The notes beneath the pieces were generated by a model. The model did not search any database. It saw only the letters and a program-made list of their open reading frames with translations, and had not been told where the DNA came from. DNA of 64,000 bases from Flavobacterium sp. I3-2 (GTDB lineage Bacteria; Bacteroidota; Bacteroidia; Flavobacteriales; Flavobacteriaceae): contig NZ_CP058306.1 of assembly GCF_013389595.1 (NCBI RefSeq), forward strand, positions 1 through 64,000. Reading direction: 5' to 3'. Positions 1-7,641 of this stretch are shown piece by piece; position 1 is the first letter of the stretch; each line of letters opens with the position of its first letter. The position numbers were made by a program, and so were the translations under genes.

Positions 1-31
1 CTAAATCAAATAAATATCTGATTAGCGGTTG

Positions 32-62
32 CAAATGTAAGATGACTTTTTAAACTTCGCAA
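32..62 (-). promoter_or_regulatory. Possible outward promoter at left edge
   Basis: On the minus strand a TACATTTG box (32-39) fits the flavobacterial -7 consensus TAnnTTTG, with a TTG 20 bp upstream (60-62), slightly over the usual 17-19 bp spacing. It would drive a gene lying beyond the left edge. No coding sequence is visible in 1-248. Confidence 0.35.
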
Positions 63-248
63 ATGTTTACCGCTATTTTTTATCGAATATCTATCTATTT
101 TTTTAAACTTTCTTAAAATCAACACAATAAAATTTAAACATTTTATTTTAAAATAACAAAAATTGAACTTTTTCAATTATTATATCATTTTATTCTAATA
201 GTTATTCGATTTTTATTATTTTCGCAATACAAACAAATAACAGAAATT

Positions 249-1427
249 ATGAGTAAAAAAGTTGTAATTGTATCAGCTGCTAGAACTCCAATCGGAAGTT
301 TTATGGGAGCTCTTTCTACAGTTCCTGCACCAAAATTAGGAGCTGCTGCAATTAAAGGCGCATTAGATAAAATCAATTTAGACCCAAAATTAGTTGACGA
401 AGTTTTAATGGGTAATGTTGTTCAAGCTGGTGTTGGACAAGCACCTGCAAGACAAGCCGCTTTATTTGCAGGTTTATCTCAAGAAGTTGCTGCTACTACA
501 ATCAATAAAGTTTGTGCTTCAGGTATGAAAGCGATTATGCAAGGTGCTCAAGCAATTATGGCTGGTGACGCAAATATCGTAGTTGCAGGTGGTATGGAAA
601 ACATGAGTTTAATTCCTCATTATGCAAACTTAAGAAACGGTTCTAAATTTGGACCTATGACGATGTTAGACGGAATGCAAAAAGACGGTTTAACTGACGC
701 TTACGATAACAATGCTATGGGAGTTGCTGCAGATTTATGTGCTACAGAACATAACATTACTAGAGAAGAACAAGATAACTTTGCAATAGATTCTTACAAA
801 AAATCTGCTGCTGCTTGGGAAGCTGGAAAATTCAATAACGAAATTGTTCCAGTTGCTGTTCCTCAACGTAAAGGTGAGCCAGTTATGGTTACTAAAGATG
901 AAGAATACACAAACGTTAAGTTAGATAAGATTCCTGCTTTAAATGCAGTTTTCACTAAAGAAGGAACTGTAACTGCTGCTAACGCATCTACTATCAATGA
1001 TGGTGCTGCTGCTGTAGTTTTAATGAGTGAAGAAAAAGCATTAGAATTAGGTTTAAAACCTTTAGCTTACATCAAAGGATATGCAGATGCTGCTCAAGAA
1101 CCAGTGAAATTTACAACTGCTCCTGCTAAAGCATTACCAAAAGCACTTGACAAAGCTGGAATTTCATTAAGTGAAGTTGACTACTTCGAATTCAATGAAG
1201 CTTTCTCTGTTGTTGGATTAGCTAACTGCAAAATTTTAAACATCGACGGAAACAAAGTGAACGTTAACGGAGGTGCTGTTTCTTTAGGTCACCCTCTTGG
1301 ATGTTCTGGAGCTAGAATCGTTGTTACTTTAATCAATGTTTTAGAACAAAACAATGCAAAAATTGGCGCAGCTGCTATTTGTAATGGTGGTGGTGGCGCT
1401 TCTGCAATTGTGATTGAAAAAGCTTAA
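249..1427 (+). CDS. Acetyl-CoA C-acyltransferase (thiolase)
   Basis: This 392-residue protein is a full-length biosynthetic-type thiolase that condenses or cleaves acetyl-CoA/acetoacetyl-CoA in the cytoplasm. The catalytic residues lie where the family has them: nucleophile Cys89 in KVCASGMKA, His348 in the GHPLGCSG motif and Cys378 in ICNGGGG. The N-terminal VVIVSAARTPIG and the near-C-terminal glycine-rich loop are also typical. It is monocistronic: about 250 bp of AT-rich sequence lies upstream and a strong hairpin follows the stop. Whether it works in fatty acid degradation, ketone metabolism or the mevalonate route cannot be told from the context, since no partner genes are adjacent. Confidence 0.95.
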   Translation: MSKKVVIVSAARTPIGSFMGALSTVPAPKLGAAAIKGALDKINLDPKLVDEVLMGNVVQAGVGQAPARQAALFAGLSQEVAATTINKVCASGMKAIMQGAQAIMAGDANIVVAGGMENMSLIPHYANLRNGSKFGPMTMLDGMQKDGLTDAYDNNAMGVAADLCATEHNITREEQDNFAIDSYKKSAAAWEAGKFNNEIVPVAVPQRKGEPVMVTKDEEYTNVKLDKIPALNAVFTKEGTVTAANASTINDGAAAVVLMSEEKALELGLKPLAYIKGYADAAQEPVKFTTAPAKALPKALDKAGISLSEVDYFEFNEAFSVVGLANCKILNIDGNKVNVNGGAVSLGHPLGCSGARIVVTLINVLEQNNAKIGAAAICNGGGGASAIVIEKA

Positions 1428-1446
1428 TCAAAATTAAAATATTCTT

Positions 1447-1484
1447 AAAATGGGTCTTATTTTATGATAAGACTCATTTTTTAC
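1447..1484 (+). terminator. Rho-independent terminator after thiolase
   Basis: A 14-bp stem (1447-1460 with 1467-1480, one G-T pair) has a 6-nt loop and runs into a T-rich tail, 19 bp after the thiolase stop. Confidence 0.8.
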
Positions 1485-1499
1485 TTAAATATAAAATAA

Positions 1500-2261
1500 A
1501 TGTTTGCAATCTGTAATCTTGCTATTGTTCCTTTAAGAATTGAACCTTCGGATAGAAGCGAAATGGTTTCTCAAATTCTCTTTGGTGAACATTTTAAAAT
1601 TATCGAACAAAATAAAAAATGGTCAAAAATTGAAACGGCTATAGATAATTATCAAGGTTGGATTGATAACAAACAATTTTTAGTTATTACTGAAGAAGAT
1701 TACCTTTTTCTTCAAAATACAAATCAATTTTTAAATGGTGATTTAATTGAATACATCACCAACGAAAATCATTTTTTATTACCAATTTCTTTAGGAAGTA
1801 GTTTAAGCTTTTTGAGTAATAAAAAAATCAACAATCAAAATTATATTTTCGAAGGTAATTTAATAACAGGAGTCCAGCCTAAAAGCAACATCTTACAAAC
1901 TGCTTTTATGTATTTGAATGCGCCATATTTATGGGGCGGAAAAACTCCTTTCGGAATCGATTGTTCTGGTTTTACACAAATGGTTTATCGTTTAAACGGA
2001 CATAATATCCCAAGAGATGCCTCGCAACAAGCTACCATTGGTGAAGCCTTGAGCTTTATTGAAGAAAGCGAAGTTGGAGATTTAGCCTTTTTTGATAACG
2101 AAGAAGGAAATATAACTCATGTTGGAATTATTATGGAAAACAACTACATCATTCACGCAAGTGGAAAAGTTCGTGTAGATAGATTGGACCATCTTGGAAT
2201 TCTGAATATCGACACAGGTCGTCATACACATAAATTACGCGTAATTAAAAAAATCATATAA
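1500..2261 (+). CDS. NlpC/P60 family cell-wall peptidase with SH3 region
   Basis: The protein has 253 residues. The C-terminal half is an NlpC/P60 (C40) cysteine peptidase: the nucleophile is Cys155 in GIDCSGF, and His207 (THVGI) and His219 (IIHASG) complete the likely triad. Residues 1-130 look like bacterial SH3-type wall-binding modules, with a GWIDNKQF stretch near residue 53. Such enzymes usually cut D-Glu-diaminopimelate bonds in peptidoglycan peptides. No signal peptide is evident at the predicted start, so it may be a cytoplasmic peptide-recycling enzyme (YkfC-like) rather than a secreted autolysin; that is inference. It sits between two terminated units. Confidence 0.9.
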   Translation: MFAICNLAIVPLRIEPSDRSEMVSQILFGEHFKIIEQNKKWSKIETAIDNYQGWIDNKQFLVITEEDYLFLQNTNQFLNGDLIEYITNENHFLLPISLGSSLSFLSNKKINNQNYIFEGNLITGVQPKSNILQTAFMYLNAPYLWGGKTPFGIDCSGFTQMVYRLNGHNIPRDASQQATIGEALSFIEESEVGDLAFFDNEEGNITHVGIIMENNYIIHASGKVRVDRLDHLGILNIDTGRHTHKLRVIKKII

Positions 2262-2295
2262 CAAATTTTTACCTTTTATTGCTGTAAAATAAATG

Positions 2296-2303
2296 TATCT
2301 TTG
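2296..2303 (+). promoter_or_regulatory. Flavobacterial -7 box (TATCTTTG)
   Basis: TATCTTTG matches TAnnTTTG and lies 15 bp before the helicase ATG at 2318. The nearest TTG (2279-2281) is only 14 bp upstream, so the -33 element is weak. Confidence 0.55.
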
Positions 2304-2317
2304 CAAAAATTTATTTT

Positions 2318-3664
2318 ATGACAACATTTGAGCAATTTAATTTACCTAAATCTTTAGACAAAGCTTTAAACGAATTAAGAATTACAACCCCTACTCCAAT
2401 CCAAGAAAAATCATTTAATGTAATTTTATCAGGAAGAGATGTTATGGGAATCGCTCAAACAGGAACCGGTAAAACTTACGCTTATTTACTTCCTATATTA
2501 AAACAATGGAAATTTGCTAAAACAGAATCTCCTCGTGTTGTTATTTTAGTTCCTACTCGTGAACTTGTTGTTCAAGTTGCTGAAGAAGTTGAGAAACTAA
2601 CCAAATATATGTCAATTCGTACTTTAGGAATTTACGGTGGTGTAAACATCAATACGCAACGTAAAAACTTAGCAGATGGAGTTGATATTTTAGTCGGAAC
2701 TCCAGGTCGAGTAATGGATTTAGCTTTGGATAATGTTTTACGTTTTGATGAAATTCAAAAATTAGTTATCGATGAATTTGATGAAATCTTAAACTTAGGT
2801 TTCAGAGTTCAAATAACTACGATTTTATCAATGATGAAAACTAAAAAACAAAACATCTTATTTTCTGCAACAATGACAGAAGAAGTTGATGAATTGTTAG
2901 ATGAGTATTTTGAATTTCCAGAAGAAGTATCTTTAGCACCATCGGGAACACCTCTTGAAAAAATTAAACAATTTGGTTATCACGCACCAAACTTTCTTAC
3001 AAAACTTAATATTTTAAAAGATTTGTTACACAGAAACGAAGACATGAGTCGTGTTTTGGTTTTTGTAAATAATAAACGAATTGCCGATTATGTACTTGAA
3101 GCATTAGAAACTGAATTCCCTGAACAATTTGGGGTAATACATTCTAATAAAACTCAAAACTATCGTTTAAACACCATGGCTTCTTTTCAAAATAATGAAA
3201 TTAGAGGTTTAGTTACAACCGATATTATGGCACGTGGATTAGATATTTCTGATATTACCCACGTAATTAATCTTCAATTTTCTGAAGTTCCAGAACAATA
3301 CATTCATAGAATCGGTCGTACCGGTCGTCAAGATAAAGACGGAGTTGCAATAAGTTTAATCGACCCAAAAGAGGAAGAAAAACAAATTGAAGTTGAAATG
3401 TTGATGAATCATGAAATTGAGATTTTTCCAATTCCTGAAGATATTGAAATTGAAGTTCAAAAACTAGAATTCGAAAAAACAAAAACTACGGTCGTTTTCA
3501 AGAAAAAGAAAATTGACCCAGAAAAAGGTGCTGCCTTCCATGAGAAAAAAGATAAAAATAAAAAAGTCAATCTTGGAGGACCTAGTAAAACAAAACCTAG
3601 AAAAACTGCTCCTAGAAACAGAGGTGTTGAGAAAAAACGCGATGCCAAAAAGAAAAATAAATAA
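2318..3664 (+). CDS. DEAD-box-type ATP-dependent RNA helicase (DEFD variant)
   Basis: This 448-residue superfamily 2 helicase has all main motifs: the Q motif (TPTPIQEKSF), motif I AQTGTGKT (46-53), PTRELV, TPGR, motif III SAT, and motif VI HRIGRTGR. Motif II reads DEFD (152-155) rather than DEAD; the two Asp and the Glu that bind Mg-ATP are kept. After about residue 360 there is a lysine-rich, low-complexity basic tail, a common RNA-binding extension in cold-shock and ribosome-assembly helicases. It probably remodels rRNA or mRNA structure in the cytoplasm. It has its own -7 box and terminator, so it appears monocistronic. Confidence 0.95.
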   Translation: MTTFEQFNLPKSLDKALNELRITTPTPIQEKSFNVILSGRDVMGIAQTGTGKTYAYLLPILKQWKFAKTESPRVVILVPTRELVVQVAEEVEKLTKYMSIRTLGIYGGVNINTQRKNLADGVDILVGTPGRVMDLALDNVLRFDEIQKLVIDEFDEILNLGFRVQITTILSMMKTKKQNILFSATMTEEVDELLDEYFEFPEEVSLAPSGTPLEKIKQFGYHAPNFLTKLNILKDLLHRNEDMSRVLVFVNNKRIADYVLEALETEFPEQFGVIHSNKTQNYRLNTMASFQNNEIRGLVTTDIMARGLDISDITHVINLQFSEVPEQYIHRIGRTGRQDKDGVAISLIDPKEEEKQIEVEMLMNHEIEIFPIPEDIEIEVQKLEFEKTKTTVVFKKKKIDPEKGAAFHEKKDKNKKVNLGGPSKTKPRKTAPRNRGVEKKRDAKKKNK

Positions 3665-3679
3665 TTTTTTATACTAACA

Positions 3680-3720
3680 AAATGCTTTTGATGTTTTATA
3701 TCAAAAGCATTTTAGTTTTT
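3680..3720 (+). terminator. Rho-independent terminator after helicase
   Basis: A perfect 13-bp stem (3680-3692 with 3700-3712) and 7-nt loop are followed by a T-rich tract. Confidence 0.85.
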
Positions 3721-3817
3721 TAGATAAATCATCCTAAAGATTTAAAAAAAATTTAACGCCTCAGTTTTGAATAAAAATTGAATGATTATGTAATTTTAAA
3801 TAAATAAAAAATTTATA

Positions 3818-4657
3818 ATGAAAACTTTTAGATTAAACAATAACATTGAAATCCCTGCAATTGGTTTTGGAACTTGGCAGATTGAAGATGGCGAAAAAAT
3901 AATTCAGGCTGTATTAACTGCTATTGACGAAGGATACAGACATATTGATACCGCTTTTTTTTATCACAATGAAAAAGGAATTGGTCAAGCCATTAAACAA
4001 GCTCCAATTAAAAGAGATGAACTTTTTATCACAACTAAGGTTTGGAACACAGACCGCGGATATGAACAAACTTTAAAAGCATTTGAAACTTCGCTTCATA
4101 ATTTACAACTCGATTATATTGATTTATATTTGATTCATTGGCCTGCAAATGCAACACAATTTGAAAATTGGAAGCAAATAAATGCGGAGACTTGGAAAGC
4201 TTTAGAAAAACTATATAAAGACGGTAAAGTTAAAGCCATTGGAGTTTGTAATTTTATGGTAAATCATTTAGAAGCTTTATTAGAATCTTCCGAAATTAAA
4301 CCTATGATTAACCAGATTGAATTTCATCCTGGACATACTCAAAATGAAGTTGTAGCCTTTTGTAAACAAAACGATATTTTAGTTGAAGCTTGGAGTCCTA
4401 TTGGTCAAGGAAAAATTTTAGACAATGAATTATTACTAAACATTGCACAAAAACATAATGTTAACGTTGGACAACTTTGTATTCAGTTTGCTTTGCAACA
4501 AGATATTTTACCTTTACCAAAATCAGTAACACCAATAAACATCAAAAACAATTTACATTTATCAGAATTTAAAATTTCTGACGAAGATTTAGATTTGATT
4601 TTAAAAATGCCCTCAACAGGATTCACAGGATTAAATCCGAATGAAATAACTTTCTAA
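3818..4657 (+). CDS. Aldo/keto reductase
   Basis: A 279-residue NADPH-dependent aldo/keto reductase with a single TIM-barrel domain, of the usual length for the bacterial 2,5-diketo-gluconate/methylglyoxal reductase branch. The catalytic tetrad is complete: Asp44 and Tyr49 in IDTAFFYHNE, Lys74 in TTKVW and His107 in LIHWP. The C-terminal LPKSVTP segment is the typical cofactor phosphate-binding stretch. It likely reduces aldehydes or ketones in the cytoplasm; the substrate cannot be inferred. It is flanked by terminators on both sides and therefore expressed alone. Confidence 0.93.
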   Translation: MKTFRLNNNIEIPAIGFGTWQIEDGEKIIQAVLTAIDEGYRHIDTAFFYHNEKGIGQAIKQAPIKRDELFITTKVWNTDRGYEQTLKAFETSLHNLQLDYIDLYLIHWPANATQFENWKQINAETWKALEKLYKDGKVKAIGVCNFMVNHLEALLESSEIKPMINQIEFHPGHTQNEVVAFCKQNDILVEAWSPIGQGKILDNELLLNIAQKHNVNVGQLCIQFALQQDILPLPKSVTPINIKNNLHLSEFKISDEDLDLILKMPSTGFTGLNPNEITF

Positions 4658-4667
4658 AATAAAACTA

Positions 4668-4696
4668 AAAAGCAATCGTAATCGGTTGCTTTTTTT
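4668..4696 (+). terminator. Rho-independent terminator after aldo/keto reductase
   Basis: An 8-bp stem AGCAATCG/CGGTTGCT (one G-T pair) with a TAAT loop (4671-4690) is flanked by A and T runs. Confidence 0.85.
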
Positions 4697-4718
4697 CATT
4701 TAATCATGCAATTTTAAC

Positions 4719-4726
4719 TAACTTTG
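4719..4726 (+). promoter_or_regulatory. Flavobacterial -7 box (TAACTTTG)
   Basis: TAACTTTG matches TAnnTTTG and lies 26 bp before the ATG of the second helicase. No TTG at the expected -33 distance is seen. Confidence 0.5.
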
Positions 4727-4751
4727 CAATTCAATAATTTAAACTACATAA

Positions 4752-5903
4752 ATGCAATCATTTAACGACCTTGGATTAACAGCAAATCTGATACAAAACA
4801 TCGAAAAATTAGGTTATCAAAAACCTTTTCCTATACAAGAACAAGCAATTCCGGCTATTCTTTCAGGAAAAGATGTTATGGGAATTGCCAAAACTGGGTC
4901 GGGAAAAACTGCGAGTTTTGTTTTACCGATTTTAGATAAATTACAAAAAACGGCTCATGTTAGAAATAGAAATATTTCAGCTTTGATTTTAGTTCCGACT
5001 CGTGAATTGGCAATTCAAATTCAAAATGTTTTTGTTGATTTTAATCAGCATTTAAATCGTCAGATTAAAACAATGGCTGTTTTTGGCGGAATTTCGATTA
5101 ATCCACAAATGAAAGGCATGCTTGGTGTTGAAGTTCTGATTGCTACTCCAGGACGTTTGATTGATTTACTTGAACACAACGCTTTAAGTTTAGACGAAAT
5201 TTCGATTTTTGCAGTTGATGAAGCTGATAAAATGTTTCAGATGGGATTTGATGAAGAAATGAATAAAATCATTACTTTATTACCAAAAAGACGACAAAAC
5301 TTACTTTTTTCTGCAACATTGAATGATAAAGTTAAAGAAATGAAATCGCGTTTGGTGATTGAACCGATTGTAATCGAAATTGAAACTCCAGCAAACGAAC
5401 AAACCGAAGTTCAAATTGAACAATCGGCTTTTGCAGTATCATTAGAAAGAAAAGGTCCTTTTTTAAGATATTTAATAAAATCTAACAATTATAAACAAGT
5501 TTTAGTTTTCGTTTCGTCTTCAAGAACAGCAGATAATTTAACTGAAAAACTAAATAAAAACGGAATTAAAGCTGCTGCAATGCACGGAAAAAAATCTCAA
5601 GGAGCTAGATATAATGCTTTAGACGATTTTAAAACAGGAGCAATTGATGTTTTAATCGCAACTGATTTGATTGCTCGCGGAATTCATATTGACAATTTAC
5701 CCATCGTGATTAATTACGAATTGCCTCGTTCTCCACTTGATTATGTTCATAGAATTGGTAGAACAGGTCGTGCAAACGCCGTCGGAAAAGCAATTAGTTT
5801 AATTACTCCAGAAGACGAACATCATTTTAAAGTAATTCAGAAAAAAGCAAAAATCAGAATTGTTTTGCAACCTTCAGAAGATATAAACTTACATGGATTT
5901 TAA
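4752..5903 (+). CDS. DEAD-box ATP-dependent RNA helicase (RhlE-like)
   Basis: A 383-residue DEAD-box helicase with canonical motif I (AKTGSGKT, 46-53), motif II DEAD (156-159), motif III SAT, and HRIGRTGR. It ends soon after the second RecA-like domain, so it lacks the long basic tail of the helicase at 2318-3664. It resembles the RhlE group. It probably unwinds short RNA duplexes during ribosome maturation or cold adaptation. Its motif II differs from that of the neighbouring helicase, so the two are not a recent duplication. Confidence 0.94.
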   Translation: MQSFNDLGLTANLIQNIEKLGYQKPFPIQEQAIPAILSGKDVMGIAKTGSGKTASFVLPILDKLQKTAHVRNRNISALILVPTRELAIQIQNVFVDFNQHLNRQIKTMAVFGGISINPQMKGMLGVEVLIATPGRLIDLLEHNALSLDEISIFAVDEADKMFQMGFDEEMNKIITLLPKRRQNLLFSATLNDKVKEMKSRLVIEPIVIEIETPANEQTEVQIEQSAFAVSLERKGPFLRYLIKSNNYKQVLVFVSSSRTADNLTEKLNKNGIKAAAMHGKKSQGARYNALDDFKTGAIDVLIATDLIARGIHIDNLPIVINYELPRSPLDYVHRIGRTGRANAVGKAISLITPEDEHHFKVIQKKAKIRIVLQPSEDINLHGF

Positions 5904-5945
5904 TATAGAAAGCAAACTCAAAAGGTTTACTTTTTCTTTTTATAA

Positions 5946-6020
5946 TTTCACAATATATGAAACAAATTATATTACTTCACTTTTTATGAAATAAAGTTAT
6001 TAATTTCATTATATTTGAAA
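5946..6020 (+). promoter_or_regulatory. Three operator-like dyads TTTCA-N7-TGAAA at 29-bp period, with -7 box
   Basis: Three copies of the inverted repeat TTTCA-N7-TGAAA begin at 5946, 5975 (first base C instead of T) and 6004, exactly 29 bp apart. Each continues as TGAAAyAAA. The third dyad overlaps a TATATTTG -7 box (6010-6017), so a protein bound there would block transcription of the SatD gene starting at 6037. The spacing and symmetry are read directly from the sequence; the operator role is inferred. Confidence 0.6.
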
Positions 6021-6036
6021 TAAATAAAATCACAAG

Positions 6037-6702
6037 ATGAAGAGATATATTTTGATGTGCGATGTTATTGATAGCAGAAATAAAAATCAACAAATTATAA
6101 TAAATGAATTAAAGAATTGTAGAGATTTTATCAATGAAAAATATAAAACCTACATATTATCACCTTTAACAATAACTTTAGGAGATGAATTTCAGGCAGT
6201 AATTAAAGATTTAGAAACATCTTTTAACATTATTTTGGAAATTGAAGAATACATTATTAAAAATAATTTCCAAATAAAACTGCGCTACGTTTTAATTTTC
6301 GGAGAAATTTCTACACCTATAAATTCTGAAATTGCCTACGAAATGTTAGGCGAAGGATTGACTTTTGCTCGCAATCAATTGAATAAAATGAAAGCGAATG
6401 AAAATCGATTCTTTATAAAAATAGATGATGACACATTGGAAACAATCAGTAATAACAGCTTTTCAATTTTGCAAAATATTATTGATAAATGGAAAATTGA
6501 AAAAGATTACAAATTAATTAGTAATTTAATTACATATAAAGACTATAAAATTGTTTCGGAAAAATTAAACAAAGAACGCTCATTAATCTGGAAAAGAGAG
6601 AAAAGCTTGAATATGTCTTCATATAATTCGATAAAAGAAATCATACTAAAACTTCCAAAATATGAGCATATACATCAAAATAATACTGGTAATTTGTATT
6701 GA
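6037..6702 (+). CDS. SatD family protein with C-terminal helix-turn-helix
   Basis: I recognise this 221-residue protein as a member of the SatD family, named after a Streptococcus mutans acid-tolerance locus and of unknown biochemical role. The N-terminal part reads like a class III nucleotide cyclase core: ILMCDVIDSR with Asp9, LGDEFQAV with Asp50, then RYVLIFGEIS and a YEMLGEGLTFARNQL segment. The two Asp would correspond to the metal ligands. Residues about 165-195 (TYKDYKIVSEKLNKERSLIW onward) look like a helix-turn-helix. Three regularly spaced dyads upstream suggest autoregulation. The last 41 bp overlap the next gene, which implies translational coupling. The family call is fairly secure; the cyclase-fold and DNA-binding readings are my inference. 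Confidence 0.8.
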   Translation: MKRYILMCDVIDSRNKNQQIIINELKNCRDFINEKYKTYILSPLTITLGDEFQAVIKDLETSFNIILEIEEYIIKNNFQIKLRYVLIFGEISTPINSEIAYEMLGEGLTFARNQLNKMKANENRFFIKIDDDTLETISNNSFSILQNIIDKWKIEKDYKLISNLITYKDYKIVSEKLNKERSLIWKREKSLNMSSYNSIKEIILKLPKYEHIHQNNTGNLY

Positions 6703-7018
6703 AATTGTATTTACAATTGTTTTCAAACTAATATCTCCTAAAGATAAAAATGTAAAAATCTCCTTTAATCTAAAATCAATTCTGAAAGGATTTATCGAAC
6801 GAACATTTGTAACTTTTTCTTTATTAAGCGGATTTCCACATGCATTAACTTTATTTGGAGCTTTAAAACTAGGAACAAGACTTAAAAAAGCTGATGATGA
6901 AAATACACAAGAAGGTAGAAAAAACGAAACAATATACAACGATTATTATTTAATAGGTAATTTCATATCAATTTCATTATGTATTTTATACTACAACATG
7001 CTAAAATCACACGTATAA
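6662..7018 (+). CDS. Small membrane protein overlapping the SatD gene
   Basis: I do not recognise this 118-residue protein. It has one hydrophobic segment near residues 3-24, a central region ending in LLSGFPHALTLFGALKLGTR that is probably membrane-associated, an acidic/basic loop, and a last hydrophobic segment at about 95-113. The ATG at 6662 lies inside the SatD reading frame and starts right before the first membrane segment, so no later start is plausible. The 41-bp overlap strongly suggests a co-translated pair. SatD genes elsewhere often sit beside small membrane proteins, so it is probably the functional partner. It ends 8 bp from the convergent gene at 7027. Confidence 0.75.
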   Translation: MSIYIKIILVICIEIVFTIVFKLISPKDKNVKISFNLKSILKGFIERTFVTFSLLSGFPHALTLFGALKLGTRLKKADDENTQEGRKNETIYNDYYLIGNFISISLCILYYNMLKSHV

Positions 7019-7026
7019 ATTGAAAA

Positions 7027-7623
7027 TTAATCTTCCAAATAATTGAGATAATTAACATTAAGTTGAACTAAAAAATCGCTTAAAATAGAAGTATGAACAA
7101 ACTTCATTATGTTAGATAAACGTTCGCGATATTCATATTGTAAATCTTCATGAAGCTTTTCGTACAAAGAAATTACGGATTTAATACGAGTCGTTTGGTA
7201 GATAAAATGCAAATCAGATTTATAACCAAAACTATTCTCCAGATATAAATTATGAAATGTATCAAAAGCTTCTTCTAAAATTAGAAGTCGCAAATCAAGT
7301 TCGCTTTCTTTATTTTTAGTAACAGAAGCGTGTTCATTAACTAAACCACTTGCAATTCGTAAATAAGAAGTCAATTCTTTGTGACGATAATTCATCGTTT
7401 TACGTAAAACATCACGTTGTGTTCGTTCGAATATTTTTTCAAGTTCTGTTTTAGCAGTTTGGATTCTGTCAATCAAATCATCTTCATTTTCAAGAAGCAA
7501 ATAGTGCAATTGCTGCATCAACTTTTTATCTTTATTAATCAAACGAATCAAAAGCTTATCTTTTTCCTTTTCGGATTGCTTCAGAATAGCTTCTTTAAGT
7601 TCGGGTTGTTGATTCAATGTCAT
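7027..7623 (-). CDS. Hypothetical helical protein in the fluoride operon
   Basis: I do not recognise this 198-residue protein. It has no signal peptide or membrane segment, and it is rich in Glu, Lys and Leu; the first 110 residues look strongly helical and partly coiled coil. Its start is 18 bp after the stop of the CLC transporter with no hairpin between them, so it should be transcribed under the same fluoride riboswitch. A role in fluoride or general ion stress is therefore possible, but chance co-transcription cannot be excluded. The 3' end faces the SatD partner gene across 8 bp with no terminator visible. Confidence 0.7.
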   Translation of the reverse strand: MTLNQQPELKEAILKQSEKEKDKLLIRLINKDKKLMQQLHYLLLENEDDLIDRIQTAKTELEKIFERTQRDVLRKTMNYRHKELTSYLRIASGLVNEHASVTKNKESELDLRLLILEEAFDTFHNLYLENSFGYKSDLHFIYQTTRIKSVISLYEKLHEDLQYEYRERLSNIMKFVHTSILSDFLVQLNVNYLNYLED

Positions 7624-7641
7624 GATTCGATAAATTAAAAA

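Noticed and set aside
5909..5937. Weak hairpin after the second helicase as a terminator
   Set aside because: AAAG-CAAAC with GTTTA-CTTT has an internal mismatch and few GC pairs; too weak to annotate.
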